A stretch of 64,000 nt of DNA from Oricola nitratireducens (GCF_014904745.1 NZ_JACZCS010000051.1:1-64000), one strand, 5' to 3'. Shown: positions 24,986 through 35,298, counted from the stretch's first letter. Notes: generated from the letters alone by a model not told the origin. Numbers and translations: made by a program.

Positions 24986-25861
24986 ATGAGGGTAGCCTCG
25001 ATCAGGCATGCCGGGGAGAGGCGTGTCGGTATCGTCAGCGAAGACGGGCAATCGATCGCTCCGGTCGCGCTTTCGATGGAAGAGGCCGAGCATGGCGTCT
25101 TGGCGCTGATCGGCAAGGATCCAACGACGCTTGCAACCCTGTCGCCGCTACCCCTGTCCGAAGTCGAAGTGGAAGCGCCGTTCCCGCGGCCGTGCCGCAA
25201 CATCTTCTGCGTCGGCAAGAACTATCACGCCCATGCCCGCGAATTTTCGCGCAGCGGTTTCGATTCGTCGGCTGCCCAAAGCGAGGTGCCGGCTCACCCG
25301 ATCATCTTTTCAAAGGTGCCCGAGACCGTGATCGCCTCGGGCATGCCGGTTATCATCGATCCAAAGATTTCCGACGCCATCGACTACGAGGCTGAGCTTG
25401 CAGTCATTATCGGCAAGGGCGGGAGGGGTATCCGCGCGGAAGATGCGATGGAACATGTCTGGGGCTACACAATCATCAACGATGTCACGGCCCGCGACCT
25501 GCAAGGCAAGTATAGCCAGTGGTTGATCGGCAAGTCGCAGGACACCTTCTGTCCGATGGGGCCTTTCGCAGTAACTGCCGATGAGATCGACATTTCTGAT
25601 ACCGCCGTGACGAGTTGGGTGAATGGCGAGATGCGCCAAAACGCCAACACACGCGACCTGATCTTCGACGTACCGACCATTATCGCGACGATTTCTGCTG
25701 GTGTGACGCTCAAGCCAGGCGACATCATTGCGACAGGAACGCCGGAAGGCGTGGGTATCGGTTTCAAGCCGCCAAAATACCTGCGCGACGGCGACGTGGT
25801 TCGAGTCGACATTTCCGGCATTGGTACACTCGAAAACCGGTTCTCGGAGCGTCGGCCATGA
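24986..25861 (+). CDS. FAH-family hydrolase (fumarylpyruvate/acylpyruvate type)
   Basis: The product is 291 residues. The FAH catalytic domain starts near 70: NIFCVGKNYHAHAREF, PIIFSKVPETVIASG, DYEAELAVIIGKGGRGI (metal ligands of the ExE type), NDVTARDLQ, KSQDTFCPMGPF, IATGTPEGVGIGFKPP. These enzymes split C-C bonds of beta-keto acids such as acylpyruvates or decarboxylate oxaloacetate-like acids, using Mg2+ or Mn2+. GGGAGG precedes the ATG. It is the first gene of the operon and overlaps the alpha/beta hydrolase gene by 4 bp, which suggests a ring-cleavage-type substrate. Confidence 0.87.
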   Translation: MRVASIRHAGERRVGIVSEDGQSIAPVALSMEEAEHGVLALIGKDPTTLATLSPLPLSEVEVEAPFPRPCRNIFCVGKNYHAHAREFSRSGFDSSAAQSEVPAHPIIFSKVPETVIASGMPVIIDPKISDAIDYEAELAVIIGKGGRGIRAEDAMEHVWGYTIINDVTARDLQGKYSQWLIGKSQDTFCPMGPFAVTADEIDISDTAVTSWVNGEMRQNANTRDLIFDVPTIIATISAGVTLKPGDIIATGTPEGVGIGFKPPKYLRDGDVVRVDISGIGTLENRFSERRP

Positions 25862-26631
25862 CGACAACGGTAACCGCCGGAATGAGCATCGAACAGGACG
25901 GGGAGGGGCCGGCGATAATCCTTCTCCACGGGCTTGGCGCGACATCGAACTCGTTCCAGCCGTTGATGCCGGCGCTTCGGGGGCGACGGGTCGTGCGTCC
26001 GGACCTGCCAGGCGCCGGTCGGTCGCAGACGCCACGGGGAGCGCTCGACGTTCGATCAATCGTCGATGCAATCATCAAGGCGTGCTCCGATCTTGGCATC
26101 GACGAAGCCGATCTCGTCGGCCATTCCTTTGGATCGCTTGTCGCCCAACACGTGGCTCAGGCACGGCCCGCCTTGGCCCGCACGCTTACCCTTTTCGGTC
26201 CCATTATCGAGCCGGCCGACTCGGCGCGCGAACGCCTCAAGGGTAGGGCGCAACTGGCCCGAGACGAGGGTATGGCCGTGGTCGCCGACCAGGTTGCAGC
26301 GGCGGGACTGGCATCAGGCTCCGACGAAACAAATTCCGCGGCGGTCGCCTTCGTGCGTGAAAGCCACATGCGTCAAGACAACGAGGGTTTCGCCAAGTCA
26401 TGCGAGGCGCTTGCCGGCGCCAACAAGGCAGACGTCAGGGCGCTGAAAATGCCGGTTCTGGTTGTGACGGGTGAGGAAGATGCTGTGGGGCCGCCCTCCG
26501 TCGCTCATCAGTTGGCTGATGAGGTGGGACACGGCAGGGCGGTGATCCTGCCGGGCTGTGGCCACTGGACGCCGATAGAAAAGCCGGCCGACTGCAGGCG
26601 GCTAATCGCCGAATTCGTCGGGAGAGCATGA
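25858..26631 (+). CDS. Alpha/beta-fold hydrolase
   Basis: The product is 257 residues. The oxyanion motif is LLHGLGATSNSF, the nucleophile elbow is GHSFGS (Ser about 85), the acid lies in VVTGEEDAVGPP and the histidine in LPGCGHWTPIEKP. It resembles 3-oxoadipate enol-lactonase and related small-ester/C-C hydrolases. The ATGA overlap with the FAH-family gene suggests the two act on successive intermediates. The exact substrate is unknown. Confidence 0.85.
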   Translation: MTTTVTAGMSIEQDGEGPAIILLHGLGATSNSFQPLMPALRGRRVVRPDLPGAGRSQTPRGALDVRSIVDAIIKACSDLGIDEADLVGHSFGSLVAQHVAQARPALARTLTLFGPIIEPADSARERLKGRAQLARDEGMAVVADQVAAAGLASGSDETNSAAVAFVRESHMRQDNEGFAKSCEALAGANKADVRALKMPVLVVTGEEDAVGPPSVAHQLADEVGHGRAVILPGCGHWTPIEKPADCRRLIAEFVGRA

Positions 26632-26692
26632 CCGATGCGCAATAACAATTGCCGCCAGGCCCGGGAGAGCCGGCGGAGCAAGGGAGGAACGA

Positions 26693-28015
26693 ATGGCTGA
26701 CTATTCGAACAGCTGGAACGGGAACGGCGGTTCCGTCCTGTTCACTAATGTGCGCATTCTCGATGCCACCGGCGAGATGCCCTATTCGGGCGAGGTGCTT
26801 GTCCAAGGCAACCGGATCAAACAAATCACCCGCGGTTCTTCGCGCTTGTCACAACCGGTGACATCGACCGGCGCGACCGTGATCGACGGCATGGGCGCGA
26901 CGTTGATGCCGGGTATGATCGATGCCCACCTTCACCTGTCCTGGAATAACGCGCCTGGCATCGACCCCATCCAGATGATGGAACTCGAGGAGCACATGCT
27001 GGTGACCATGGAGATGGCGAAGCTGGTGCTCGATGCCGGCTTCACCGCGGGTCGGGGTGCAGCAGCTGCCAAGCCACGTCTCGATGTGGTCGCCAAACGC
27101 TTCATCAATGAGGGGCGCTTCCCCGGACCGCGCTATCTCGCCGCGGGTCCGGAGATAACCACCGTCGGTGGTCTGGGTGATTCCGCGCCTTCGCACATTC
27201 CACACGAAGGGCTCAATCTCGGGATCGTGGTTTCGGGGCCCGAGGAAGTGCGGCGGGTTGTCCGCACACTGATCAAATACGGCGTGGATTCCATCAAGCT
27301 CAACCTGTCCGGCGAGGAGATAACCGGCATGGGTGCTGAGGAAACGCCGATGGCGGAAGAGGAAGTGGCAATGGCGGCTTCCGAGGCGCGCTGCCGAAAT
27401 CGCGTACTTTCCGCCCATGCCCGTTCATCGGGCTCAGTGATGCAATGTATTCGCCACGGCATTCAGAACATCTACCACGCCTCGTTCGCCAACGAAGAAG
27501 CGCTTGATGCACTGGAAGCGGCCCGCGACAGGCATATCGTTGCGCCGGGGATTGCCTGGCTGATCAATACGGCCCGCCATGCAGAGGAGTGGGGCATCAA
27601 GCCCGGTTCGCAAATCTCGATGCTCTACGAGCGGGAACTGGAGATGTGCATCGACACGATGAAGAAGATGCACCGTCGCGGCATTCGCATCTGTATCGGC
27701 GGCGATTACGGCTTCGCGTGGACCCCACAGGGCACCAATGCCAAGGACATTCAGACATTCGTCGAAATACTCGGCTTCTCGCCGATGGAAGCGATCCAGG
27801 CCGCGACGAAATATGGCGGCGAGATAATGAACATGGAATCCGAACTCGGCATGATCAAGGAAGGCTACCTGGCCGACCTCCTGCTGATTGACGGGGATCC
27901 GCTGGCTGATGTCCGCATCCTGCAGAACAGGGACCGAATTCTTGCCATCATGAAGGACGGTAAATTCCATAAAGCGCCGCGTGCCAACGAAACCCGCCGC
28001 CGGCTGACAGCCTGA
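26693..28015 (+). CDS. Metal-dependent amidohydrolase
   Basis: The product is 440 residues. The metal site opens with GMIDAHLHL, with further ligands in the SAHARSSGSVMQCIRHGIQNIYHASF segment and the conserved aspartate in CIGGDYGF. The C-terminus has the amidohydrolase closing strand GYLADLLLIDGDPLADVRIL. It belongs to the imidazolonepropionase/prolidase-like group that hydrolyses C-N bonds in rings or amides. It lies between the hydrolase genes and the importer, so the imported compound probably contains an amide or cyclic C-N bond. Confidence 0.85.
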   Translation: MADYSNSWNGNGGSVLFTNVRILDATGEMPYSGEVLVQGNRIKQITRGSSRLSQPVTSTGATVIDGMGATLMPGMIDAHLHLSWNNAPGIDPIQMMELEEHMLVTMEMAKLVLDAGFTAGRGAAAAKPRLDVVAKRFINEGRFPGPRYLAAGPEITTVGGLGDSAPSHIPHEGLNLGIVVSGPEEVRRVVRTLIKYGVDSIKLNLSGEEITGMGAEETPMAEEEVAMAASEARCRNRVLSAHARSSGSVMQCIRHGIQNIYHASFANEEALDALEAARDRHIVAPGIAWLINTARHAEEWGIKPGSQISMLYERELEMCIDTMKKMHRRGIRICIGGDYGFAWTPQGTNAKDIQTFVEILGFSPMEAIQAATKYGGEIMNMESELGMIKEGYLADLLLIDGDPLADVRILQNRDRILAIMKDGKFHKAPRANETRRRLTA

Positions 28016-28021
28016 TCCGCC

Positions 28022-29074
28022 ATGGTCGATACATCCGGCAGCCACTCCAATCCGCTCGCCCAGAGCCAGGGCATGACCCGTCGTCAGGTTTGGGGCATCG
28101 CCGTGCTCGTGATCGCGGCTGTCTTGATTTGGATGGTTTTCGCGCAATGGCCCGATTGGCTGAATTCGATCCTGATCTCCAAGAAGGCGTTCCTGTCGGC
28201 TATCCTGAACGGGCTGACGCTCGCCGGACTCTATTTTCTCGTCGCCAGCGGTTTCACGCTGGTTTTCGGGCTGATGCGCAACGTCAACCTCGCGCACGGA
28301 TCGCTCTACCTCTTGGGCGCCTATATCGGCTACGAATTCGCTGAATGGACGGGCTACTGGTTGATCGGCGTGGCGGCGGGTTTCATCATTCTCGCGGTGG
28401 TCGGGCTTGTCATGCAGATCCTCGTCTTCCGGCGGCTCGAGGGCGACGATTTGCGCCAGACGCTCGTCACGATCGGCATTTCGGTGGTCGCTGCCGATCT
28501 GATGCTCGCCTATTGGGGTGGCACCACCTATCAGATCCTGACGCCGGGTTGGCTTAGCGGTGCGATCAAGTTGCCCGTGGTGACCGCAGTGCGGTCGAAC
28601 GGCACGGAAGTCTTTCTCGTCTACCCGTTTTACCGACTGGTCGTGCTTTTGTCGGCGATTGTCATTGGCATCGGGCTCTGGCTGCTCATCAACCGCACGC
28701 GGATCGGCTCGATGATCCGCGCCGGGGTCGACGACCGCGACATGCTTTCGGCCTCGGGCGTCAACGTCCACTTCGTCTTCGCAATCGTCTTCGCGCTCGG
28801 TGCGGGGCTCGCAGGCCTGGCCGGTGTCGTCGGCGGCTCGGCGCTCTCCGTCGCGCCCGGCGAGGACGTACGTTACCTGCTCGCGTCTCTCGTCGTCGTC
28901 ATCGTCGGCGGCATGGGCTCGATCACCGGTGCGGCAATCGGCGCGCTGATCATCGGCCTCGCCGAGCAGATCGGCCTCGTCTACTTCCCGACCTACGGTG
29001 TCGTGCTGACCTTCGTCATCATGGTCGTCACCTTGGCGATCCGGCCCCACGGCATCATGGGGAGGTCGATGTGA
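28022..29074 (+). CDS. Branched-chain-type ABC permease (LivH family)
   Basis: The product is 350 residues with eight to nine membrane segments and the LivH motifs AILNGLTLAGLYFLVASGFTLVFGLMRNVNLAHGSLYLLGAYIG and GSMIRAGVDDRDMLSASGVNV. A 50-residue N-terminal extension contains one extra hydrophobic helix. It starts 6 bp after the amidohydrolase gene and overlaps the next permease gene by 4 bp. The substrate is not predictable from the permease. Confidence 0.88.
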   Translation: MVDTSGSHSNPLAQSQGMTRRQVWGIAVLVIAAVLIWMVFAQWPDWLNSILISKKAFLSAILNGLTLAGLYFLVASGFTLVFGLMRNVNLAHGSLYLLGAYIGYEFAEWTGYWLIGVAAGFIILAVVGLVMQILVFRRLEGDDLRQTLVTIGISVVAADLMLAYWGGTTYQILTPGWLSGAIKLPVVTAVRSNGTEVFLVYPFYRLVVLLSAIVIGIGLWLLINRTRIGSMIRAGVDDRDMLSASGVNVHFVFAIVFALGAGLAGLAGVVGGSALSVAPGEDVRYLLASLVVVIVGGMGSITGAAIGALIIGLAEQIGLVYFPTYGVVLTFVIMVVTLAIRPHGIMGRSM

Positions 29075-30144
29075 CGGACTTAACCCTCAATCCGACGCGG
29101 AACCGACTCCAGTCGCAGAACTGGATCGAGAAGGCCGGTATCGGCCATATCCTGCTTGCCTTGTTCCTACTCATCTACCCGGCCATGGCGAGCGATTTCT
29201 TCCTCACCCAAATCGGCGGCTATTCGCTGGTTCTCGGGATGATCGCGCTGTCGCTGATGTTGCTGGCTGGTTACGGGGGTATGGTGTCACTGGCGCAGAT
29301 CACGGTGGCAGGGGCGGCCGGCTATGTGGTCGCAATTTTTGGCGAGAACAATTCGGGGGTCTATGGCTTTGGCTGGCCTTGGTGGATCTACGGGCCGCTC
29401 GCCATCATGATCGCGTCAATGATGTCGGCCCTGATCGGATGGATCGCGGTTAGGACCGAGGGCATCTACACCATCATGATCACGCTGGCGGTCGCGACGG
29501 CCTGCTTCTATTTCGCCCAGCAAAATTACGCGCTGTTCAACGGTTTTCCCGGCTACAACGGTCTGCGGGCGCCGGAATTCTTTGGCGTCTACTGGCGCGA
29601 TCCGGTGCCGTTCTATTACCTGTGTCTCGCCAATGCGGTCGTCGCCTATGTCGCCGTCCTTTACGGGGCGCGCTCGACTTTCGGCCTGACCCTCCAGGCG
29701 ATCCGCGACAACCAGCGCCGAATGCGCGCCATCGGCTTCAACGTGACCGCGCACAAGGTCTTCGCCTGGTGGTTGGCGGGCCTGATCGCGGGGGCTGCGG
29801 GCATACTGCTCGTCTGGTTCAACGGGCGGATCTCGCCCGGAACCATCGCCGTCGGGCCGTCGATCAATATCCTCGTCATTGCCATCATCGGCGGCCTTCG
29901 TCACCCGATCGGACCGTTTCTTGGAGCTGTCATTGTGGTCCTGATGCAGACGTTCGCGATCGATCTCGTCGGTGCGGAGCGATTCAATACGCTCATCGGT
30001 CTCGTTTTTCTGGTGATCGTCTTCATATCACCGGATGGAATTCTCGGTCTGTGGGAGCGGTTCAAACCGCAAGAGGGCCGGGATAATTGGCGGTCGTTCA
30101 AAAAGGCCGCGAACAAAAGTGAAAACCAAGGGAGGAATGCATGA
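29071..30144 (+). CDS. Branched-chain-type ABC permease (LivM family)
   Basis: The product is 357 residues with about nine membrane segments. LivM motifs include LSLMLLAGYGGMVSLAQITVAGAAGYV, TLQAIRDNQRRMRAIGFNV and a C-terminal GLVFLVIVFISPDGILGLW. It forms the heterodimeric channel with the LivH-type protein. It overlaps neighbours on both sides by 4 bp. Confidence 0.88.
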   Translation: MTDLTLNPTRNRLQSQNWIEKAGIGHILLALFLLIYPAMASDFFLTQIGGYSLVLGMIALSLMLLAGYGGMVSLAQITVAGAAGYVVAIFGENNSGVYGFGWPWWIYGPLAIMIASMMSALIGWIAVRTEGIYTIMITLAVATACFYFAQQNYALFNGFPGYNGLRAPEFFGVYWRDPVPFYYLCLANAVVAYVAVLYGARSTFGLTLQAIRDNQRRMRAIGFNVTAHKVFAWWLAGLIAGAAGILLVWFNGRISPGTIAVGPSINILVIAIIGGLRHPIGPFLGAVIVVLMQTFAIDLVGAERFNTLIGLVFLVIVFISPDGILGLWERFKPQEGRDNWRSFKKAANKSENQGRNA

Positions 30145-31388
30145 ACATCAACAGACGCACACTGCTTGCGCTTGCGTTGGCAACTGGCATGAGCGCTCCG
30201 ACACTCGCCGTGGCGCAGGCCGAATCTATCAAGATCGGACTGCTGGCCACGTTCGAAGGCGCCTTTACGGTTCTCGGCGAGGACAGTGAACGCGGCGCGA
30301 TGACCGCGGTCGACGAGTTCGGCGGCAAGGTCGCCGGCAAGGACATCGAGATCGTCAAGGGATCGTCGGACGCGTCCCCGGACAGCGCTGTGCGCGCTGC
30401 GCGCAAGCTCGTTGAGCAGGACGGCGTGAAGGTTCTCATCGGGCCGCTTTCCGGCGACGAGGGCATCGCCATCAAGGACTATGCCAAGACCCAGCCGGAC
30501 GTGACATTCCTCAACGGCAGCTCGGCCGCGCAGGACACGACGCTGCGTGATCCGGCGTCGAATTTCTTCCGCTTCTCGACCGACGGCGCGCAATGGATGG
30601 CGGGTCTCGGCGACTACGCGTTCAACGAGAAGGGCTACAAGACGGTGGCCACGGTGGCGGAAGACTATTCCTTCCCCTACACGCAGGTCTTCGGCTTCAT
30701 GGCCGAGTTCTGCAAGGCCGGTGGTCACGTTCCGTCGAAATCCTGGGTGCCGATCGGCAACAAGGACTATTCCTCAGTCATCGCGGCCATTCCGGACGAC
30801 GTCGACGCCATCTATGTCGCGCTCGGCGGAGCGGACGCCGTCAACTTCCTGTCCCAGTACAACGACGCCGGTGGCCAGGCGCCGCTTATCGGCGGTTCCA
30901 TCACGGTGGACCAGACCGTGCTGACAGCCAAGGGGCGCCTGCATGACGTGCTGGTCGGCACGCCGGCGGCCGGTCCGACCGCCGACACCAATGACGATCC
31001 GGCCTGGAAGGAATTCTCCGAAGCCTACAAGAAGCAGAACGGCGCGTTCCCGTCACCGTCGCTGTTCGCCCATGCCTATTACATCAACATGAAGGCGGCG
31101 CTTCTGGGGCTCCAGGAAGTCAATGGTGACGTTTCTGACGGCGGCAAGAAGTTGCGCGAGGTCTTGTCGGGCCTCGAATTCGAGACGCCGACCGGCAAGG
31201 TGTCGCTGGACGAGAATCGCAACGCGATCGCCGACATGTTCCTGACGGAAGTGACCGAAGCCGGCGACGGAACGCTCGTCAACAAGCTCATCAAGGTTAC
31301 GCCGCAGGTCAACCAGACGCTCGGTATCCCGAAGGACGAGTTCCTGGCGCTCGGCGCGGTCAGCCGCGAAAACCCGAGCTGCCCGTAA
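30141..31388 (+). CDS. Periplasmic substrate-binding protein (LivK/amide-type)
   Basis: The product is 415 residues: a signal peptide (about 1-26, ending AVAQA) and a periplasmic-binding type I domain (IKIGLLATFEGAFTVLGEDSERGAMTAVDEFGGKVAGKDIEIVKGSSDASPDSAVRAARKLVEQDGVKVLIGPLSG). The family covers branched-chain amino acids, amides and aromatic acids. It supplies the LivHM permeases and sets the importer specificity; the flanking hydrolases argue for an aromatic, amide or cyclic compound. Confidence 0.88.
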   Translation: MNINRRTLLALALATGMSAPTLAVAQAESIKIGLLATFEGAFTVLGEDSERGAMTAVDEFGGKVAGKDIEIVKGSSDASPDSAVRAARKLVEQDGVKVLIGPLSGDEGIAIKDYAKTQPDVTFLNGSSAAQDTTLRDPASNFFRFSTDGAQWMAGLGDYAFNEKGYKTVATVAEDYSFPYTQVFGFMAEFCKAGGHVPSKSWVPIGNKDYSSVIAAIPDDVDAIYVALGGADAVNFLSQYNDAGGQAPLIGGSITVDQTVLTAKGRLHDVLVGTPAAGPTADTNDDPAWKEFSEAYKKQNGAFPSPSLFAHAYYINMKAALLGLQEVNGDVSDGGKKLREVLSGLEFETPTGKVSLDENRNAIADMFLTEVTEAGDGTLVNKLIKVTPQVNQTLGIPKDEFLALGAVSRENPSCP

Positions 31389-31415
31389 GGCGCACGGACA
31401 GAAGAGGGCCCGACC

Positions 31416-32207
31416 ATGGCAACGAATGTCGCCGCATCACGCTTGCAGGGAACCGGCACCAACGCGCTGGAACTCGATGGCGTCGGCCGGCAGTTCGGGG
31501 CGCTGGCGGCCCTCTCTGGCATATCGATGAGGATCGCGGCCGGGGAACGGCGCGCGGTCCTCGGCTCGAACGGTGCGGGAAAGACCACGCTGTTCAACAC
31601 GATCACGGGCGACTTCAACCCGACGAGCGGTACCATCCGCTTCTTTGGCGAGGACATCACCACGCTCGCCGCCCACGAACGGATACGCCGCGGGCTTCGT
31701 CGCACCTACCAGATTTCGCAACTCTTCACCAATCTCACGGTGCTTGAATCGGTATATCTCGCCTGTCGTGGCGTTTCGCGCCGCCGGTATTCCCTGTTGA
31801 GGCCGAGGGCCTCCGACGGGGCGATGGCGCAGGCGGAATCGATCGTGCATGCGGTCCATCTCGACGGAGAGAAGGATGCGATGGTCGGCACGCTCTCGCA
31901 CGGCCAGCAGCGGCAACTCGAAATCGCGCTTGCGCTGGCCGGCGCGCCGCGCTTCATCCTCTTCGACGAGCCGGCGGCCGGCCTGTCGCCGACCGAACGG
32001 CGAGACCTGATCGACATCCTCAACGCCCTGCCGAAACACATCGGCTACATCATTATCGAGCACGACCTCGACGTAGCGCTCCGCGTCTCCGAATACGTCT
32101 CGATGATGCACAATGGTCGGCTATTCAAGGAGGGCACGCCCGAGGAGATCGAGAACGATCCGACCGTCCAGGAAATCTATCTTGGAGGAGGGCACCGGCA
32201 TGGCTAG
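31416..32207 (+). CDS. Branched-chain-type ABC ATPase (LivG family)
   Basis: The product is 263 residues with Walker A GSNGAGKTT, signature LSHGQQRQLEIALALA (LSHGQ instead of LSGGQ, normal for LivG), Walker B FILFDEPAAGLSPTE and the switch His in IIIEHDLDVALRVSEYV. Its last bases overlap the start of the LivF-Tm-1 fusion gene by 8 bp, so the two ATPases are translationally coupled. Confidence 0.9.
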   Translation: MATNVAASRLQGTGTNALELDGVGRQFGALAALSGISMRIAAGERRAVLGSNGAGKTTLFNTITGDFNPTSGTIRFFGEDITTLAAHERIRRGLRRTYQISQLFTNLTVLESVYLACRGVSRRRYSLLRPRASDGAMAQAESIVHAVHLDGEKDAMVGTLSHGQQRQLEIALALAGAPRFILFDEPAAGLSPTERRDLIDILNALPKHIGYIIIEHDLDVALRVSEYVSMMHNGRLFKEGTPEEIENDPTVQEIYLGGGHRHG

Positions 32208-34428
32208 ACGGCCGGAAACCAGACCGCGCGCGGCGCTGGCGATCGACGACCTGCACGTCTTCTACGGCGAAGCGCATGTGGTCCAGGGCGTCTCCCTTTC
32301 GCTGGAGGCGGGCGTAATGAGCGTTGTCGGCCGCAACGGCATGGGCAAGACAACGCTCTGCAATACGATCACGGGGCTCAAGGAAGCCCGCTCAGGCTCG
32401 ATCCGGCTGCATGGTCGCGAGATTTCGCGCCTCGAGCCGCACCAGATCCACAATGCCGGCGTCGCATATGTGCCTCAGGGACGGCGGGTCTGGCCGAGCC
32501 TCAGCGTCGACGAGCATTTGCGGCTCGCCGCAGCCGGCGGGAACGATGCCGCCTGGACCCTCGACCGCGTCTACCAGACCTTTCCGCGACTCCACGAGCG
32601 GCGGACCAATGGCGGTTCCCAGTTGTCTGGCGGCGAACAGCAGATGCTGGCTATCTCGCGCGCGCTTCTCGCCAATCCTAAGCTCCTGGTGATGGACGAG
32701 CCAACGGAAGGGTTGGCACCGGTCATCGTCGACCAGGTCGCCGACATGCTGCTGCAACTCGGTCATGACGGCGACATGGCGATCCTCGTCATCGAGCAGA
32801 ACATCGGCGTCGCGACCTCGGTGTCCGACACGGTCGCGATCATGGTCAACGGCCAGATCAACCGGACGATGGAAGCGAGCGTTCTCGCCGCCGACCGCGA
32901 TCTTCAGCAACGCCTCCTGGGGGTCGGGCGGCATGCCGATGAGCTGGAAGAACCGGTCCTGGAAGCAGCCGCGCCTCGCGAGAGTGCCGCCGAACGGATG
33001 GCCGGAGTTTTTGTCGTCTCGCGCGGGGAGCGCGGCGGTGCGCCCTCCTCTTCGGGCACCATCCAGACCGTCTCGCAGATCCCCAACCGCTGGAACCTGT
33101 CGGCGACCAGTCTGCGTGACGAAATGGTCGATCGGCGCAAACCGGCGGCGGAATCGGACGGCAGGAAGGTCTTTCAGATCCCTTATTCGGAGCGGATCGG
33201 AAAGATAGCGTTTGTCGCCGGAACCTTCGACACTAAGGGTCAGGAACTGGGCTACATACGCGATTGTCTCAAGAAGCTCGGGATCCCGGTCCGGACGATC
33301 GATCTGTCGACCTCACAGAAGCCGTCTCGCGCGGATGTCACGCCACTCCAGGTTGCGGGCTACCATCTACAGGGGGCATCGGCGGTATTCGGCGACGACC
33401 GGGGCAAGTCAGTGGCAGCAATGGCCGAGGCATTTGCGCGCTACATGGCTGCCCAACGCGGTGTTGGCGGGCTGATCTCCGCAGGTGGATCCGGTGGCAC
33501 ATCGATCGCGACCGCCGGCATGCGGGCGCTGCCGATCGGCATTCCGAAAGTCATGGTCTCGACGGTCGCCTCCGGCGACACGCGCGCCTATGTCGGGGCG
33601 TCCGACATCAACATGTTCCATTCGGTTACCGATGTTCAGGGGCTCAATCTGATCTCCGAACGGGTGCTCGCCAACGCGGCTCATGCGCTGGCCGGGATGG
33701 TCGCGCGGATGCCGAGCGGCGAGGAGATTGCGGCGCGCCAGGCCAGCGCGCGGCCGGCGGTCGGCATAACCATGTTTGGCGTGACAACGCCTTGCGTCCA
33801 GGCGGTGCAGAAATCGCTAGAGCAAGATTACGACTGCCTCGTCTTCCACGCGACCGGCACCGGTGGCAAGGCGATGGAGACAATTGGCCATTCCGGCCTG
33901 CTGGCGGGTATTATCGACATCACGACCACCGAAGTCGCCGACATGATCGTCGGCGGCGTCTTCCCATGCGACCGCCAGCGTTTCGGGGCGGCGATCGCGA
34001 CGGGCCTGCCGTGGGTCGGATCCTGCGGCGCTCTCGACATGGTCAATTTCGGAGCGCGCGACACGGTGCCCGAACGGTTCAATGGGCGGAATTTCGTCAT
34101 CCACAATCCATCCGTGACGCTGATGCGGACGACGCCTGAGGAAAACCGCGCCTTCGGCGAATGGATCGCCGAGCGGATCAACCAGATGGAAGGGCCGGTG
34201 CGTTTCCTCATTCCCGAGGGCGGAGTGTCGATTCTCGACAAGCCCGGAGCGCCTTTTTTTGAACCCGCCGCCGACAAGGCTCTATTCGACGCCATCGAGG
34301 GAACGGTACGTCAGACCGCCCGGCGCCAAGTCATTCGCGTCAACGCTAACATCAACGATCCGGCATTCTCCGATGCAGTCGTAAACGCATTTTCCGCGGT
34401 CGCCGGTCCGATGAGGAGGTCTGCCTAG
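32200..34428 (+). CDS. LivF-type ABC ATPase fused to a Tm-1/UPF0261 domain
   Basis: The product is 742 residues. Residues 12-243 are a complete LivF ATPase: Walker [10 protein letters not shown] (45-53), signature LSGGEQQ (142-148), Walker [12 protein letters not shown] (162-172), and E199 in the switch region. A polar linker (about 245-330) follows, then a full Tm-1-like ATP-binding domain (UPF0261) from about 334: [76 protein letters not shown]. LivF proteins normally stop near 240 residues, so this is a genuine in-frame fusion with no internal stop. The next gene encodes the TIM-barrel partner that plant Tm-1 proteins carry at their C-terminus. The joint could tie import to the first reaction on the cargo. 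Confidence 0.88.
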   Translation: MARRPETRPRAALAIDDLHVFYGEAHVVQGVSLSLEAGVMSVVGRNGMGKTTLCNTITGLKEARSGSIRLHGREISRLEPHQIHNAGVAYVPQGRRVWPSLSVDEHLRLAAAGGNDAAWTLDRVYQTFPRLHERRTNGGSQLSGGEQQMLAISRALLANPKLLVMDEPTEGLAPVIVDQVADMLLQLGHDGDMAILVIEQNIGVATSVSDTVAIMVNGQINRTMEASVLAADRDLQQRLLGVGRHADELEEPVLEAAAPRESAAERMAGVFVVSRGERGGAPSSSGTIQTVSQIPNRWNLSATSLRDEMVDRRKPAAESDGRKVFQIPYSERIGKIAFVAGTFDTKGQELGYIRDCLKKLGIPVRTIDLSTSQKPSRADVTPLQVAGYHLQGASAVFGDDRGKSVAAMAEAFARYMAAQRGVGGLISAGGSGGTSIATAGMRALPIGIPKVMVSTVASGDTRAYVGASDINMFHSVTDVQGLNLISERVLANAAHALAGMVARMPSGEEIAARQASARPAVGITMFGVTTPCVQAVQKSLEQDYDCLVFHATGTGGKAMETIGHSGLLAGIIDITTTEVADMIVGGVFPCDRQRFGAAIATGLPWVGSCGALDMVNFGARDTVPERFNGRNFVIHNPSVTLMRTTPEENRAFGEWIAERINQMEGPVRFLIPEGGVSILDKPGAPFFEPAADKALFDAIEGTVRQTARRQVIRVNANINDPAFSDAVVNAFSAVAGPMRRSA

Positions 34429-35258
34429 TGCCGAGATTTGAACGAAGAGAACTGGTCGAGAAATTCCAGCAGATGAAGCGCGACCGGGTACCGATCGTCG
34501 GTGGCGGCGCGGGCACCGGTCTTTCGGCCAAGTGCGAAGAGGCAGGCGGCATCGACCTCATCGTCATCTACAATTCGGGCCGCTACCGGATGGCCGGCCG
34601 CGGTTCGTTGTCGGGCCTGCTTGCCTACGGCAACGCCAACGAGATCGTGGTCGAGATGGCGAGCGAAATCCTACCGGTAGTAAAGAAGACGCCGGTGCTC
34701 GCGGGGGTGAACGGCACAGACCCCTTCTGCATGTTCGAGCCCTTCCTCAGGCAACTCAAGGATATTGGTTTCGCCGGAATCCAGAATTTTCCGACCGTCG
34801 GACTGATCGACGGGACCTTCCGGGCCAATCTCGAGGAGACGGGGATGTCCTACGGACAGGAAGTCGACGTTATCCGCATGGCTCGTGACTTCGATCTTCT
34901 GACCACGCCCTACGTCTTCTCGCCGGACGACGCGGCGGAAATGGCAAAGGCAGGCGCAGACATCATCGTCTGCCATCTCGGGCTGACGACGGGCGGTTCG
35001 ATCGGAGCCGAGACGGCGCTCAAGCTGGAGGAATGCCCGGCGCTTGTCGACGAATGGTCGGAAGCGGCGCTGAAGGTCAACAAGGATGCGATCATCCTGG
35101 TGCACGGCGGTCCGGTGTCCTCGCCGGAGGATGCGAGCTACGTGCTCAACCGCGCCACGAATTGTCACGGTTTCTACGGCGCGTCCTCAATGGAACGGCT
35201 GCCAACGGAAACCGCACTGACCGAACAGACGAAGAAGTTCAAGGCGGTGACTTTCTGA
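34428..35258 (+). CDS. TIM-barrel protein of the PEP-hydrolase/Tm-1 C-terminal family
   Basis: The product is 276 residues: [126 protein letters not shown]. These are signatures of the TIM-barrel family annotated as phosphoenolpyruvate hydrolase-like, which corresponds to the C-terminal half of the tomato antiviral protein Tm-1. The start is GTG overlapping the stop of the fusion gene by one base. The enzymatic reaction of the family is not established; pairing with UPF0261 suggests a two-component enzyme. Confidence 0.85.
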   Translation: MPRFERRELVEKFQQMKRDRVPIVGGGAGTGLSAKCEEAGGIDLIVIYNSGRYRMAGRGSLSGLLAYGNANEIVVEMASEILPVVKKTPVLAGVNGTDPFCMFEPFLRQLKDIGFAGIQNFPTVGLIDGTFRANLEETGMSYGQEVDVIRMARDFDLLTTPYVFSPDDAAEMAKAGADIIVCHLGLTTGGSIGAETALKLEECPALVDEWSEAALKVNKDAIILVHGGPVSSPEDASYVLNRATNCHGFYGASSMERLPTETALTEQTKKFKAVTF

Positions 35259-35298
35259 GACCGTTCGGTCCGGGTCGTCGCGAGAAGGGAGGATAGAA

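Noticed and set aside
25858-26631. The alpha/beta hydrolase as the missing acetamidomethylene-succinate hydrolase of B6 breakdown
   Set aside because: The fold would fit, but the gene belongs by overlap to the FAH/importer operon 15 kb away from the B6 genes, and I see no specific residues that support this substrate.
27434-29050. 538-codon open frame on the minus strand across the amidohydrolase and LivH-type genes
   Set aside because: Its translation is a run of Asp/Arg/His-rich, low-complexity sequence without a family pattern, as expected for the antisense shadow of GC-rich genes.
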